64,000 nt of DNA from Topomyia yanbarensis. Lineage: Eukaryota > Arthropoda > Insecta > Diptera > Culicidae. The notes under the pieces are model-generated. The model had not been told where the DNA came from and made no database searches. It saw nothing but the letters and a program-made list of their open reading frames with translations. The DNA is taken from positions 14,458,843 through 14,522,842 of the forward strand of contig NC_080671.1 of NCBI RefSeq assembly GCF_030247195.1. Reading direction: 5' to 3'. Every line of letters starts with the position of its first letter. Position 1 is the stretch's first letter. A program made the position numbers and the translations under genes. Shown piece by piece: positions 36,635 to 49,299 of the stretch.

Positions 36635-36952
36635 CTGCAAGAAAGATAAACAGGAAAAAAAGCAGATACGTTTTAATTTGACCGTTGGAAGCTCGGAATT
36701 TTGTTGCGACAATCAAAGAGCGATTACTATTTTTTTTAAATAACTTTACTGTAACAAACTAATAATTTGACTTGATCGAAGTTCAGTTGGTATGTTCACT
36801 TTGGTAATGGAATAACATAAACAGCAATTTTTAAGTTTTATTGTTTTCTATAAGTGTATCTTTGCCTTGGTTTGGCGGTTCTGAGGGTAAGTAAAGCTTC
36901 ACCAGGAAGGGCTGTGCAGTATGCTCATAGAAATAGTTCTGTAATTTTTCTA

Positions 36953-38553
36953 CACGGAAAAAAACTTGTTTCTAAAATCGTGAATAAAGTGCCATGAGTT
37001 CTGGAACAATCACGTTTTTACGTTACGAAAACAGGACCATGACCAAAAATCATGGCTTTTATAATTATGTTCAATTTCCCTTCAATAACGCCCGCATAAC
37101 GCTTTCATTAGTGGAAATATTTTTTGTTTTGTGAACTTCAGTCACGGTTTCCGCCAAGAATTAGTTCACACCTATATGAACATTATTCATGAAATCAAAG
37201 GTTGACTCATGATTTTTTCCATAGTCGTAGGAAAAATAGTTCACAAAATCAAAATACTATGACTATTTTTCGTGAACTATTTCACGAAATTCGGAATTTT
37301 ATTCATGAATCCATTCCATTCTCGTGAACTAATTCATGATCCTCAATATATTATTTACGATCCAATATCCGTGCTCGTAAAATAGTTCACGACATCATGA
37401 AATATTATTCATGTATTCGGGAACCGATTCATGATACCTAGTATAATAGTCACAACTTACATTCGTTTTCGTGGAATAGTTCACGAAATCATGAAATATT
37501 ATTCATGTATTCGTAAGCTGGTTCATGATACCTAGTAAATGATTTTCGATCTATCTAGTATCTATTTGCGTGCTTGTGATATTTAGAAGATATCCCTAAT
37601 CATTTACAATTTTATGCAACATGGTAATGAAATTTTTACGTAAACTCTTCCACAAAATATTAATTCGTTGAATCATATTTGTTCCATGCACTTTTTACGA
37701 AATACCCAGCTGCTAGCGACCAGTAATAGGTACGAGCAATAGATATGAAAAAATAAAATATTAGAACCTCGAACATCGTTATTCATTTGATAGGGTTTAT
37801 TGTGATGTCCGGACAGAAAACAAAAACAGCACTGAAAATCCCATATAGTGTGCGTGATATAGTTCACATAATCAGGTATCGCAAATGAGTATTATTTTAA
37901 TGATCCAATTCATATTGTCACGTTATTCCGAGTAAAATAATCGTTATTAACCAAAAAATGATAGATCACGATAAGGCGAAGAGTGTTTACGAATACCATG
38001 GTAAAACTGCTGATATCATGAACATTAGTTACATTACTCTTTGAGAGTAAGCTTTAAAATAAAATAGCATGATAACATGAACAGATATTATGAAAATCAT
38101 GACCAAGATCCTGAAACCATGAACATGAATTGCTCTATTCATGACTAAAATATCACGATAACACGAACAGAAGTTACAATAATCGCGACTAAGATCTTGA
38201 AATCATGAACTTTATTCCCGTTAACGTCATCAGAATTCACAAGAATCGCGAATAAGCTCTTGGAATCATGAACAACGTTTGACTGTCGACTGTGTATTCC
38301 CAAATCATGAACAAGAATCACAACAAAAACTAAACCATGTCCAGGGAACAACAACAGTAACCCAACCAAATATTATAATGTAACGCCATGTATATATTCG
38401 GGGCGAAGTGGTTTTTGGAAAACACAAATAGTTTCATGAATACGAGGTTTATTATTCACAATTTCACGAAATTGGTCACGGTTTTCGTAAATGGTTCTGT
38501 TCACAAAATCATGACCTTTTGTTCATGAATTTATGAACGGATTTTTTTCCGTG
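36953..38553. mobile_element. Foldback-like element with subrepeat arms, copy 1
   Basis: A 1.6 kb element with ends CACGGAAAAAAA and TTTTTTTCCGTG. The left half has tandem subrepeats of about 95 bp built on 'aatagttcacgaaatcatga', 'aatattattcatgtattcg' and 'ttcatgatacctagtataat'. The right half has subrepeats of 85-90 bp ('gactaagatcttgaaatcat', 'atcacgataacacgaacag'), which read as degenerate reverse complements of the left. Long inverted arms made of direct subrepeats resemble Drosophila FB elements in architecture. There is no coding frame and no obvious target duplication. It lies in the long Shaw intron. Confidence 0.7.
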
Positions 38554-39689
38554 GTTCCCCAGCAAAGTCTACCGAAATATAAGTTCCGCAAAGGTATGTA
38601 GTAGGCTTTAGTACACAGTTGCTAAAACTATATCAATAAAACCAAGAGTAAGACTTAAAAGTTCTGAGTCCTTACTAATAATATTGTGCTTGGAGAAGGA
38701 AAAAAATGGGCAGAAAACTATTTTTCTCCACTAAGGAGAAAAATGGTACAACCACATTTTCGCGTGAAAGGCACAAAATGAAATTTGCGTTTCGATTTGC
38801 GAATCCTCTGCTAGCGTAGACCTGGCATTAAGTTGATGTCAGATTTTGATGAAACGAAGTCAAATATATTGTGCTATTACCACGGAGCTATATATAATTA
38901 CATCGTCCGATAGGTGTCTGGATTGGATTGCGTATCGACTTCGTTTCATTGGTATCTAGCATCCGCTTGGCACGATACAGACACAAAATTCAAACGCGAA
39001 ACTTAACTTGAGAACGTGAAGCAACAACCGGTTCCAGGCGAAGTCCCCGAAGAATGAAAGTTCTGATTTGTTAATGAAATTTACAGAAATCTCTTTTATC
39101 AAATATCAGGTGCTAAGTCGGGGCAAAATGCTGATGAGACGAAGTTGAAATACCATCTATGATATGACGCACCTTCACCTCATGGCACACTTTTTAAATC
39201 CAAAATCGCGGATATAAATGGTGACTCTTCATGTCGATTAATTTGAAAAAAAAAAAAAAAAAATAAAAAATATTCGCATTTTTGTACGTGGAAGACGTCT
39301 AGTGGTCAAACATTGTTCTTACTATTTCATAATCAATATAGCTGAACTGAATTTAAAAAGATCATATTCATGACAATTCATTATCTAAAACTACCCGATG
39401 CACAATATTTTAAAATGCCGTTTTCGAGCTAAAAAATTCTCTAAACTTTTGACTGTAGAAGTTGAGTACTATTGAAAGAAGTGGAGCAAATGTTTTTCTG
39501 AGTACTAGTCACATTCACATAAAAGCTTTTACTATTATATTTGCACTTGCATATTAAAGGGTGTATTGCATCAAGAAAAAAAAAACGCTGTAGAAAATAA
39601 CCCATGGGGTATTTTCTCTTGAAAATGTGGACAGAAGTAGTTTAGAGTGTATTGTTTACACTGTATTTTTATCGCGGTTAGCTTTTCGA

Positions 39690-40126
39690 TAATTGAAAAA
39701 AGTGACTCCAAATCGCGACGGAAAGTCACGGGTCCGGAAACTGTACACCAAGATGCTGACGAAGCCTCGTTGTCTCATCATGGATGATGAGACTTACATC
39801 AAGGCGGACTTCCGGTAGCTTTCGCAGTTACTGTTCTTCATCGCCGAGTATAAGTCTGATGTTCCGGAGGAAGTAAGGAAGCAGAAACTTTTAAAGTTTG
39901 CCAATAAATATATGTTTTGGCAAGCGATCTGCTCATGTGGCAAACGAAGTGCGCTGATCGCGATTACCGGGACTGTAAACGGGAAGATCTACCTCGTGGA
40001 GTGTCTACAGAAGTGTCTGCTTCCTCTTTTGAAGCAACACGAGGGTCCTACGATCTTCTGGCCGGATTTAACTTCGTGCCACTATTCGAATGTTGTCCTG
40101 TAGTGGTAAGAAGCTAACGGGGTCAC
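39690..40126 (+). pseudogene. Tc1/mariner-type transposase pseudogene
   Basis: One frame, from KVTPNRDGKSRVRKLYTK, contains the first catalytic aspartate in CLIMDDETYIKADF, then KYMFWQAICSCG, NGKIYLVECLQKCLLPLLKQ and the second catalytic aspartate in FWPDLTSCHYS. This order is typical of the IS630-Tc1-mariner DDE/D superfamily; the wording resembles mosquito mariner-like elements. There is an in-frame TAG after KADFR (about 39820) and another stop after SNVVL. The frame then reads EANGVT up to 40126, is interrupted by the foldback element, and resumes FVSKDM at 41310. The third catalytic residue is not found, and the DNA-binding N-terminus is missing. Confidence 0.8.
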
Positions 40127-41309
40127 TAGACTGCCCAGAAAAATAATGAATTTTTGGAAACTTAATCGGCCCACCCCTGTGTCGATTCCTAGTCCCACCA
40201 GGAGTACTTGCACCAAATTTGAAGCAAATCGGACAAGTCTAACTACCGGACCAACGTGCCTGAAGTTTGTATGGGATTTTTCAACAATTTACATGGAGAA
40301 AACCCACTAGTTCGTATTTTTGCTACTAGGTGGCACTGTATGCATCGTATTATCACTATAAGTGAAAATAAGAAAGATAACTAAATTGTCTACAACTTTG
40401 TAGAAGACTGCTAGTCAATCCGGCATTACTGAAAGATGTAATTAAATTTCAAACGAAGTGATGTCTGAGTCAGTTTTGCATGGGGCCTAGCAGTGCATGG
40501 TTGTGTATCAGTATTCGAGTCCCGCGAACTATACATTTTTGTGAAATAATGGTACGATTTAGCTGAATAGTATGTTTGGAAGAATTGTAGTAAATAATAC
40601 GTGTTATGTTTTGATTAGAAAATTTTAGTTCCACATCTGATCGCATAGAGGGCGCCACCACTAACTTTTTATAGAAGAGAGATAGATTATTAAGATGTTT
40701 GGAAGAAATACTGAAAAATGCCTGATCTATAACTTTGTAGAAGACACCAAATTTCTATCTCTCTTCTATGAAAAGTTAATGTTGGTGCCCTCTATGCGGT
40801 CATAGTTGGAACTAAAATTTTCTAACCAAAGCACAACTCGTATTATGTGTTAAAATTATTCTGACCATACTATTGAGCTAAACCTAACGATTATTTCACA
40901 AAAATGCATTTTTCGTGGGAATCGAGTACTGATATATTACCAAGCACTGCTAGGCCCCATGCAAAACTGACTCAGACATCACTTCGTTAAAAGTTTAATA
41001 ACTTCTTTTAACAAAGCTGGAGTAACTGGCAGTCTTCGACAAAGTTGTAGACAATTAAATTTTCTTTCTTATTTTGACATACAGTGATGAGTCGATGCAT
41101 ACAGTGCCACCTAACGGCGAAAATACGAGCTAGATGGGTTTCTCCATGTAAATTGTTGAAAAATATCATACAAACTTCAGGTACGTTGGTCCGGCAGTTA
41201 GACTTATCCGATTTGCTTCAAATTTGGTGCAAGTACTCCTGGTGGGGCTAGGAATCGACACAGGGGTTGACCGATAGGGGCCATTTTTTCCTGTCACTCT
41301 AGGGGTCAC
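40119..41309. mobile_element. hAT-type foldback element with 8 bp TSD
   Basis: Positions 40127-41301 (1175 bp) are two inverted arms of about 560 bp around a small loop near 40710. The left end is TAGACTGCCCAG and the right end, read inwards, TAGAGTGACAGG. GGGGTCAC lies outside both ends (40119-40126 and 41302-41309), giving an 8 bp target duplication as in hAT elements. The arms share 'cggacaagtctaactaccgg' type blocks and 'gtctgagtcagttttgcatg'. A truncated copy lies at 62016-62674. No transposase is present. The element sits inside the mariner transposase pseudogene. Confidence 0.88.
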
Positions 41310-41413
41310 CTTCGTTTCTAAAGACATGATCTACTGTAATGTAAATTTGAACCATTTTGACAGGAGAAGGGTCCATAAATAATAGAATAGGAAATAAAGA
41401 CCACAATAGCAGC

Positions 41414-41706
41414 TGTTCAAGATGGCGCCGGTATTCAATCAGCTCCGCTTCTAAACAATTTAAGGCTCCGTTCGGAATATTACGTACCCGTGTGAAAGGA
41501 GAGTGCTCGTCATCATTGAAAGCGCGTCAGATATTTCGCTTGAGGTCACAATATAATAATTTAAGTTGTTGTTGAAATAGATAATCGAGAAAAACATAAT
41601 CGAAAAAGAGAAGGAAAAGGAATCCAAAAAATGCACCGAAGCGTAAACGTAGTTGTCTCGCAACTAAGTAACTATGTGAACCGGAATACACAACATCTAT
41701 TCTACA
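41414..41706 (+). repeat. Possible solo or 5' LTR of a Ty3/gypsy-type element
   Basis: The segment begins TGTTCAAGATGG and ends ATTCTACA (TG...CA), and three bases later comes TGGCGACGACGAGG, which resembles the primer-binding site of Ty3/gypsy elements. No second LTR or internal domain is seen, so this is tentative. Confidence 0.25.
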
Positions 41707-42199
41707 CTCTGGCGACGACGAGGTCACCGAAGAAGTCATTCACATTTACAAAACTAGACGCAGCCGCTGACAAAAATACGTTTTTTCAACATTTTCTTCC
41801 GTGGTTCCATGATTTTTCACATCAATTGCCACTCCCTCGCATTCTTGCTAGAATGACGTCAATGGATTCCATTTGTTAATTGCGTTATCTGTAGTAGTCA
41901 TACTCTGCATATAAAAGTTGGGTCGTTGATGTTCTAGACGTGTAAATTGATTTATTTAACCTCGAGTATCTATATAAGTATCTTCGCCTTATTGGATTTA
42001 GCTTGAAAAGTGTTTAGCCAGATTCTATTCCGACAAAAAGTTAGTTTCGGTTTCTTATGAGACGAAATCGAAACGCACCCATGTAATAAGTAAGGATTTG
42101 TGCCCTTCAAGTACAAAGACTGGTTTACCCAAAAAATTTCGTCCTGGTGCGAAATTTTGGTGTTTACCAATTTTTTTCTCCTTAGGGTGAAATATAGCA

Positions 42200-43150
42200 T
42201 AGTTTAACCAGATATTAAATCATTAGTGCCATAATGTTGTCAGATGTATAAACTTTCCAACGAGTACTAATTTGTCAAAATCAGCGCAACAGCACCCTTG
42301 CACGAGCTTGCAAAAAAACTGACCTACTTTTCCCCATTATACTCTAATATTATTTGCTGCAAAAAATCTAAAACTAAACTACTCATGAGCTTGCTCTTCG
42401 GTCATTAATTGACTCGAAATTTTTTTCTCCAGCCGATAGAATCTGAGTGAAGTGTGCTGAATACTATTAATTCAAAGCACACATTTAAATGTGCATCAAA
42501 CAAAAGGCAGCACATATCAGTTTCAAAGCTCGAAACAAAACTGTTTGAAATAATAAATCAAAACGCTCTGCTGGTGATGTGATCGTTGCCGTTCCAATTC
42601 TATTTTGAAACTCGTATATAAAAAGGTATAAAAACTAATTTTTGCAAACCTTTGATAAAAATTAAAACCGTTCTTGGTCTCTGCTCTAATATAACTCAAT
42701 CTTCTCACCCACCAAAATCTCCAACTAACCCCCACCTTTTATTAAGCATAAATCCAGTTGAGTCCGTTCGTGCTTTAGAAATACCTACAGTAGCATGTTA
42801 TCAGATGCCTTAATGATAAAAACGCATAACGTATATCCGAAATATGGAACGTGTATGCCAATAGGTTAATTGCCCTAGGTATCTTCAAACCGCCAAAAGC
42901 ATTTTGACATGATAATTACCATCCCAACGCACACACTAACATAAAAATGTTTTGTTCCCCAATGATAACTTACCAGCAGTACAAACACGTTGCACCCTGC
43001 ACTGTGCTCAACCCTGCCGCAACTTGACGTTTAGCCTAAGTTGCTTGAAGCCACCGTGTTTGGGACGATGTCGCCACCATAGAGTGCCGTTGTGATACTG
43101 TAGATTTCCATGCGAGAAAATAATTTCGTAGCGTCATTTACGAACTTTTT
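42200..43150. other. Intronic sequence, nothing recognised
   Basis: AT-rich DNA without domain-bearing frames or clear repeats; it lies in the 10.7 kb Shaw intron. Confidence 0.5.
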
Positions 43151-43163
43151 TTTCTTTATTTGC

Positions 43164-43362
43164 ATTTGTAATCATTATTGGAAAAACCAAAATGACGAAT
43201 TGAGTTGTTTGTATTTACATTAAATTATTACGCTATTTTGAAATGATTATTCTAATTATCTCGTCCATAATCAGAATAATCATTTCAAAATAGCGTAATA
43301 ATTTAATGTAAATACAAACAACTCAATTAATCATTTTGGTTTTTCCAATAATGATTACAAAT
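43164..43362. repeat. Near-perfect 199 bp palindrome
   Basis: The arms of about 89 bp (43164-43252 and 43272-43362) are reverse complements with very few mismatches; the centre is 'aattatctcgtccataatc'. This is probably a small foldback MITE. High arm identity suggests recent origin or gene conversion. Confidence 0.9.
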
Positions 43363-43399
43363 AGTGCCGAATGCAAAATGCATGGTTTTATTTATTGTG

Positions 43400-46300
43400 T
43401 TTCTAGTGTGAGCCTTTCTTCCCCGTCGCCTTTGAAACATCTTTCGTTTATAACTATTCTCGAAAGTTTGTCGTTAATTCTTAAGTACATTTAGTTTTGT
43501 TATTTTCATTTTTAACTTCGCATTTAACAAAGGCGGAGTTAGATGAACGCATGTCATCTATCTGATAGGCACTGATATTTTCGGTGTTAAGATTACCACG
43601 AATTTCACAAGTTATGACAGCTCGTTTTTTATCGAAGAGGAAGAAAAACAGTTCAGTATCATTGTGTGCTATGTTTACATTGCAATACATATATTACTAC
43701 CATAATATCTTAAAACTAAATGAAGGTATTCACTAACTAGTATGCGCGCTACTGGTTTTTATGTCGATGATTCCAAAAAAAATGATCGGGGTACAGATGC
43801 ATTATTTTTATAACAACTCCAAACCTCCTTAACGTCATCAAAAATGAATTATCGAATGTTAAAAAATCTAACGAGAGAACTTTTACTGTTAACAAGTTTA
43901 CGCTATTTTTTTAAAAATTGGTCTTGAAAAAAGATTGATCCGCCATTTTAGACCCACAGGCCCAAAAAGGTGGTTTCAACGATTTGTATAAGAGCTGTCA
44001 AGTTGTTTACCCTCTGAGTGTGCTAATTTCAATCTGAACCCATCCTTCCAACTTTATTTTACAAATCATCGAATCTACACGACTCGAACCATACCATAGC
44101 ATTACTATACTCATTTCGTGTCAAATTGCGTGCTTAGAACACAGCAAAGAAATGAGTGCCATGAGTTGCTCGTTTGGCAGGCGAGCGACGAATGATACAA
44201 ACTGACACGGGGCACTTCTATTTATAACTTCACGTATTTGATTGAGTCTCACAGGTGCCACATATTGACGGCTCTGGCGAACCAACGAGCGATCTGCGTT
44301 TGACAGGTATCTGTAGCAATCATGTTGCAGCTAATAAGGCGTCGAAAAGCGAACTGGTGATTTTTTCTGGATCATGCCTTATACGTGTGTCGTAGGTCAT
44401 TTGACGACAAAGGGGCCGCGCTAACAACGCTAGCTCGCTCGGCCGAATTGTACGGACCAATCATGGTGCAGATAATTACTGCTGTCATAAAATACATTAT
44501 TTTCGTTATTTGCACAAATAGTTCATTCTTCGGAATCAGTTAATATTTTGAAACGAGACCTCTACTTCAAAAATTGTTCCTGCACTCATGTAGAAAACCC
44601 GTATCTGCCTGATCCTGAGAAAAAGTTTTATCTGGCTACAGTACAAGGTGTCCAGCAAAATCAAAATTGTTTTCGATAATAAATTTGCCCAGGCTTTCAT
44701 ATCATCTAGCAAGGAATTCTCAGATGCGGACTCAAAACCAAGCTTTTCAACAAAACCATGACAATATAGTGGATTTCCTCCACAAGGATATTATGAGGAA
44801 AAATAAAGGACGCTTCCAAAACTGGTCAAAATTAAGGACATGCTCTTTAAAATAAGGACAGTTGGTAACTTTAAAGACTTCATCATTATCTTTAAATGAA
44901 GTAGAAGACGAAAAATAATCCACATAAATCCACACAATGCTCGTTACCGAAAAAGAAATGCCGTTATTTTTTTTATCAACGTCATAATGTTAAATACCGA
45001 TAATCTCTGAATTCATGCCAATCATCTCGGATTTGAAGCACTGCACTGTTCTAAAATTATAGATGTGTGTGGGACGCCGAAACTCAACAACGAGCAGCTA
45101 CGAGACAATTGTGCTGCCGAAGAATACCGTTTTCAGCACCTGAAGCAAAGCTTTCATACTTGGAAAACCTAAATTATATGTACAGGCAGCCTTTCACATG
45201 CAATTGCCCTTTGTTCTATTTTGCCGAGAAACAAAATTGATGTTCGTGCATTTTAATTCCTTTGATGATGGTTCTGAAAGTAGATTTTAACACACTGTAG
45301 AGAAATATATGGAATTATTATTTCATAGCATTTTCAATGGAGTTTCACTCGAATAAATTTGTGTATTTCGTAACAGCCATCAATCGCGGTGGTAAATCTT
45401 GAACTAATTTACATACCATGAGACGAGCCCAACTCCTCTGTCAGCTTTATCGGAGTTTTTGTGTGGTAGCAGCTGCTGGTAAGTTTATTGGTCATTCGAA
45501 ATTTATGACACAGAAAATTGTAGGGGAGAAGAACTACTATACAATTTCAATCTCAACGCGGTGTACGCCTTTATCTTCTGAAAACGAACCGATAAATCAC
45601 CACTAAAGTAAAACAACGGTAAAACTCTATCTGTCACTTGCTATTCCACGATAGCATTATATTGCACCGACAGGCAAACGCTAGCAGCATGCAATCCGTA
45701 AAACTAAACAACGGCGCGGGTCTCTCTCTATGCTTAGACGAACTCGAAAAACTTTGATTGGCATATTTTTAGATTGGTTGGTTTGGAGGATTACCATACG
45801 ATCGGAATGGTTTGGTTTCACTCAGAATAAGCTAATGCTTGTCCGACGGTTCAGCAGACCAAATCGGCAACACGAAAAGGTCACTCGTTGTCACCCTTCG
45901 ATGGATTATGTGGGATTGTGATGTGATACGGGTTGCAGTGAGAATGATACCCAATTCCATGTTTGGTGTCAGCCGAATATTAGGCATCTTACAGGAATTT
46001 GGCGGGGTGAGATGTTGTCTTGTTATTTTGCTTCGCATTACAAATTCGTTTTTTGGTTATTGAAATCGTTTGTTTATTAGGTGAACACGATTTATAATCG
46101 TCGGACCAAGAAAAGCGAGAAACTTGTAAAGAGCGTCTCATCGGTTAGTATTGATGGTTATAGGTTTGATTCAGAGTAAGTGAGAATACAGAATAGGATC
46201 ACAATACTTTCGAAATTATTTGTCATGAAATAAATCGGTCATAGGGTGTGGTATCTAAACAGAAAGGAACAATCAATGCCCCATCGGCATATTTCTTGTA

Positions 46301-47250
46301 TGATGAAACTGGATAGAGGTGATTTTCATCAGAAATCGTTTCGTGTTAGGTATTATCCTTTAGGACTCATCTTGTTCTTCTTATTATTGATACAAGAATA
46401 ACAGCAGCGGTAGTTTGCTGTTATCTGCTTGGGCAAATCGTATTGAAAGTTTCATCGTTTATCGCTCTCTACTTTTTTCGTGAAACCTTTTCTTATTGAA
46501 TAGGTTTGCGGTGATCACGATGGAAGTACAACAGATCAACCATAAAAAACCATAAACCTCAAAAAATCCTTTAATGATAATTTTTTCCTACACACGGGAA
46601 CGTTTTTCCTGAAAAATCGTTGTTTTTAAGCTCTAAAAATCGTATTAAAAAAATTTATCCATAAAACAAAAATTTATACACAAAAAAGGAATCACGGCAA
46701 AGGAAACATGAAAATTCGAAATAATCGAGTTTAAAATTTCAAATTATCACTGCTGTTGGTAGACAAAGCGCGTTTCAAAGCGCTGTAACTTTCGATCTTT
46801 TGCGTGGATCTCTATGAAAATTTGGGAAAATATTCTCAGGGGCTTGTACTTTCAGAAAAAGTAATAATTTCTTTTTCTATTTTTTGAAAAATAAAAAGGT
46901 ATCCTTAAACTAATTCATAACCGCTGCCTGCGAATGAAATATGCCATAAACCTATATTTCTCCCCACAAAAGCTAATGCCGTTTTTGCTTGAGAACCTAG
47001 AGACTAACCAAAGTTACTTGCTACAAACAATCGTCTTTGATGAAACTGAGTGGGGTTCTCGCAAAACAACCGTGGTGTAAATTAATCTGAAATATGTTTC
47101 AGGTTGGAACCAAACCCGATTTTCAACTCAGTGGCGCGAGGGTCTGAAACTGGCTTCAAACAAACGGTTTGACATCAGTTAGGTCCGAAGCTGAGCCAGG
47201 TTCAGTTTCAAGCAAAAACGACATTAGTATCAACTGAACTGACCCAATGG
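43400..47250. other. Intronic sequence, nothing recognised
   Basis: No domain-bearing open frame. Short open frames (44667-44855, 45418-45606, 45730-46063) have no recognisable motif. Repeat-like phrases occur at 46750-46880 and 47090-47240, but I could not delimit elements. Confidence 0.45.
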
Positions 47251-47363
47251 AGACGCATAATGGTTTATTGCGAAACTTTTACCCCGTTAACCACCATGCG
47301 ACCCCATTCACGAACCCATGTAACCGCAATATATTTATCAAGAAAGTATTCCACAGGACTCAC

Positions 47364-47558
47364 CTTGGCGGCATTGGAACTGTACGGCTCGTCGAATAGT
47401 GACCAGATCTGCGGTTTCAGGTGCTGCCACCAGCTCACCTTGCCTTTATTGTAAGCGTCTTCGAAACCGAACTTTTTCGCCGTCTCTTCGTCGGAAGGTT
47501 TATCCGTATCTAAATCTAGCCTATCTAAAACAGCCAACGTTTCTTGCGTATTCCGGTG
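47364..47558 (-). CDS. Shaw: Shaw potassium channel, T1-S1 linker exon
   Basis: A 195 bp phase 0-0 exon (65 codons), with acceptor 'cggtgctgtagg' read on the minus strand as CCTACAG and donor GCCAAG|GTGAGTCC. It begins [20 protein letters not shown], the end of the cytoplasmic T1 tetramerisation domain, then [19 protein letters not shown] and [17 protein letters not shown], the conserved linker running into S1. It joins in frame to 36416-36634 (AAK then IIGIIS). The reading frame runs on past the donor for 41 codons to a stop, but the donor and the family pattern fix the exon end. Confidence 0.95.
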
Positions 47559-48317
47559 CTGTAGGATAAAATAGAAAGAAGAAGAAAAGAAGAAGCAACA
47601 ATACATTAGAATAGCCAGCGCGCAATTATTGTTTTTTGTCTTACGTCGTTCGGCAAACAACTGGCTTTGCTATGACTTAATTAATTTTTAATGTATTTGT
47701 TTAGGCTGCTCGGCTTTACGGGACTTGCGACAATTCCTACGATGGCTAGAGGCACAGCAAAAAATAAAACCCCCGGACAGGGCATTCGGGTGGTTCAATT
47801 TCGTATCTCCATTACGCGTGTGACAGTCATCCCTATTAGCTGGATGAACATAAATAAAAATACGCGCACTAAATACATCGGTCGGAATCGGTTTGCTGAT
47901 GCCAAACTGTGCTATCAGTGGGACAATGTTAGCATAATAAGAATGATTTACTGGTGTCATAGCAAACTGATATGCATTGCCGAAGGGGGGCTATTAATCA
48001 TTATCCAACTGTCAAAGTGTAAACTAGGTCAAGTGAGAGTGAGATTTATGGAAAAATTTTCCGATAAATATCAGTGAAACTAATACGGACCAGTTCGAGT
48101 GGAATATGTGCTATTTCTTATTGCATGATAGACGGCCAAGAATGTCGAAGTATTTCCGATAACAGCGTAGACGAAAAAATGGAAAGCATAACACTTGGGT
48201 TCATATGATGTATTCTTGTCGTATTGGACAGTGTTTATTTTCTCGATATTTTTATAGATGCGCCCCTCTGGTAAAATCTTCTTCTTCCAAATCTTTGAAG
48301 TGACCCAGAAGAATATT

Positions 48318-48730
48318 CTACACGGGAAATTCATTGAAAAATTCATGAAAAACAATCACAATTTCGCGAACTGAACGATTTACGAAAATAGTAACCAAGT
48401 CCTGAAATTTTGAGTAACAAACATCGTATTCATGAAACTAATTGCGTTTCGTTAGGTAGTTCCCTGGGCATGTTTAATTTTGTTATCATTTTTGTTCCTA
48501 TTTTGATACACTGGCTTGTCTTAATGAACCGACAGTTGAACAATATTCATGATTTCAGGAGCTTAATCGTGATTTTCGCTATTTCGTATTACGTCACCGT
48601 AATATTTTATTAAATAATTTACTACCAGATTTTTCTGGTAGAGTAGCGTTATTTATGTTCATTATTTCAGGACCTTGGACACAATTTTCTTAATTTATGA
48701 TCACGTTTCTAGGTTTCTAATCGAATTTTT
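48318..48730. mobile_element. Inverted fragment of the subrepeat foldback-like element
   Basis: It begins ACACGGGAAATTCATTGAAA and is the reverse complement of the 3' part of copy 1: 'gaac...gatttacgaaaa', 'cgtattcatgaaacta' and 'ttccctgggcatgtttaa' pair with 38400-38530 and 38335-38350. It is truncated after about 400 bp. Confidence 0.65.
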
Positions 48731-48856
48731 CTGGCAGAGTGGTTATGATATTTTATTCTTGAGCTTACTCTTTGTCGGTGAGATGATATCACCAAATTCG
48801 ACAGCAATCCAAAAGAGTTTGATGATGGAGTGCTTCAACTGTGAACGGTTGTCACG

Positions 48857-49122
48857 GTAAAGATGGACACGTCTATCGATACCAAGACACATGTTAGTGA
48901 ACTCGGGTGATTCGTAGTTATTCTGCCTAAGCTCGACCCTCATTACCAGAAGACACAGATTAAGCCCGTACGATATTAAGCCTGTTCTTATGACCCTGAC
49001 ACTTCTAGTTTTCCGATCTGTTTACCTCACATCCTTGCTCTCACTTGAGTACTATGGCTCTTATTTTCATAACTTTCCCTACCCAGTAATACCTAGCTAA
49101 TTGAATGTCGTTAAAATGTAAT
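48857..49122. repeat. Inverted copy of dispersed repeat R-A (3' part)
   Basis: The reverse complement of 787-1075: 'gacattcaattagctag', 'attactgggtag', 'aagttatgaaaat' and 'ctacgaatcacccga' all match. It lies about 130 bp after the foldback-like fragment. Confidence 0.75.
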
Positions 49123-49299
49123 AAAGAAAATGTGACTAACATAGTCGAAATAAAAAAGGGAAAAAAATATTTATTATTTTATCATTTTGTGTAATTAATT
49201 ATTTTGTCACCTACAATTTATTGGTGTATCTGCGGAGATATGATTTTTAGATCTTATCACACCGTTTGGTTCACGCAATTTTCTAGCTATAAGAATAAC

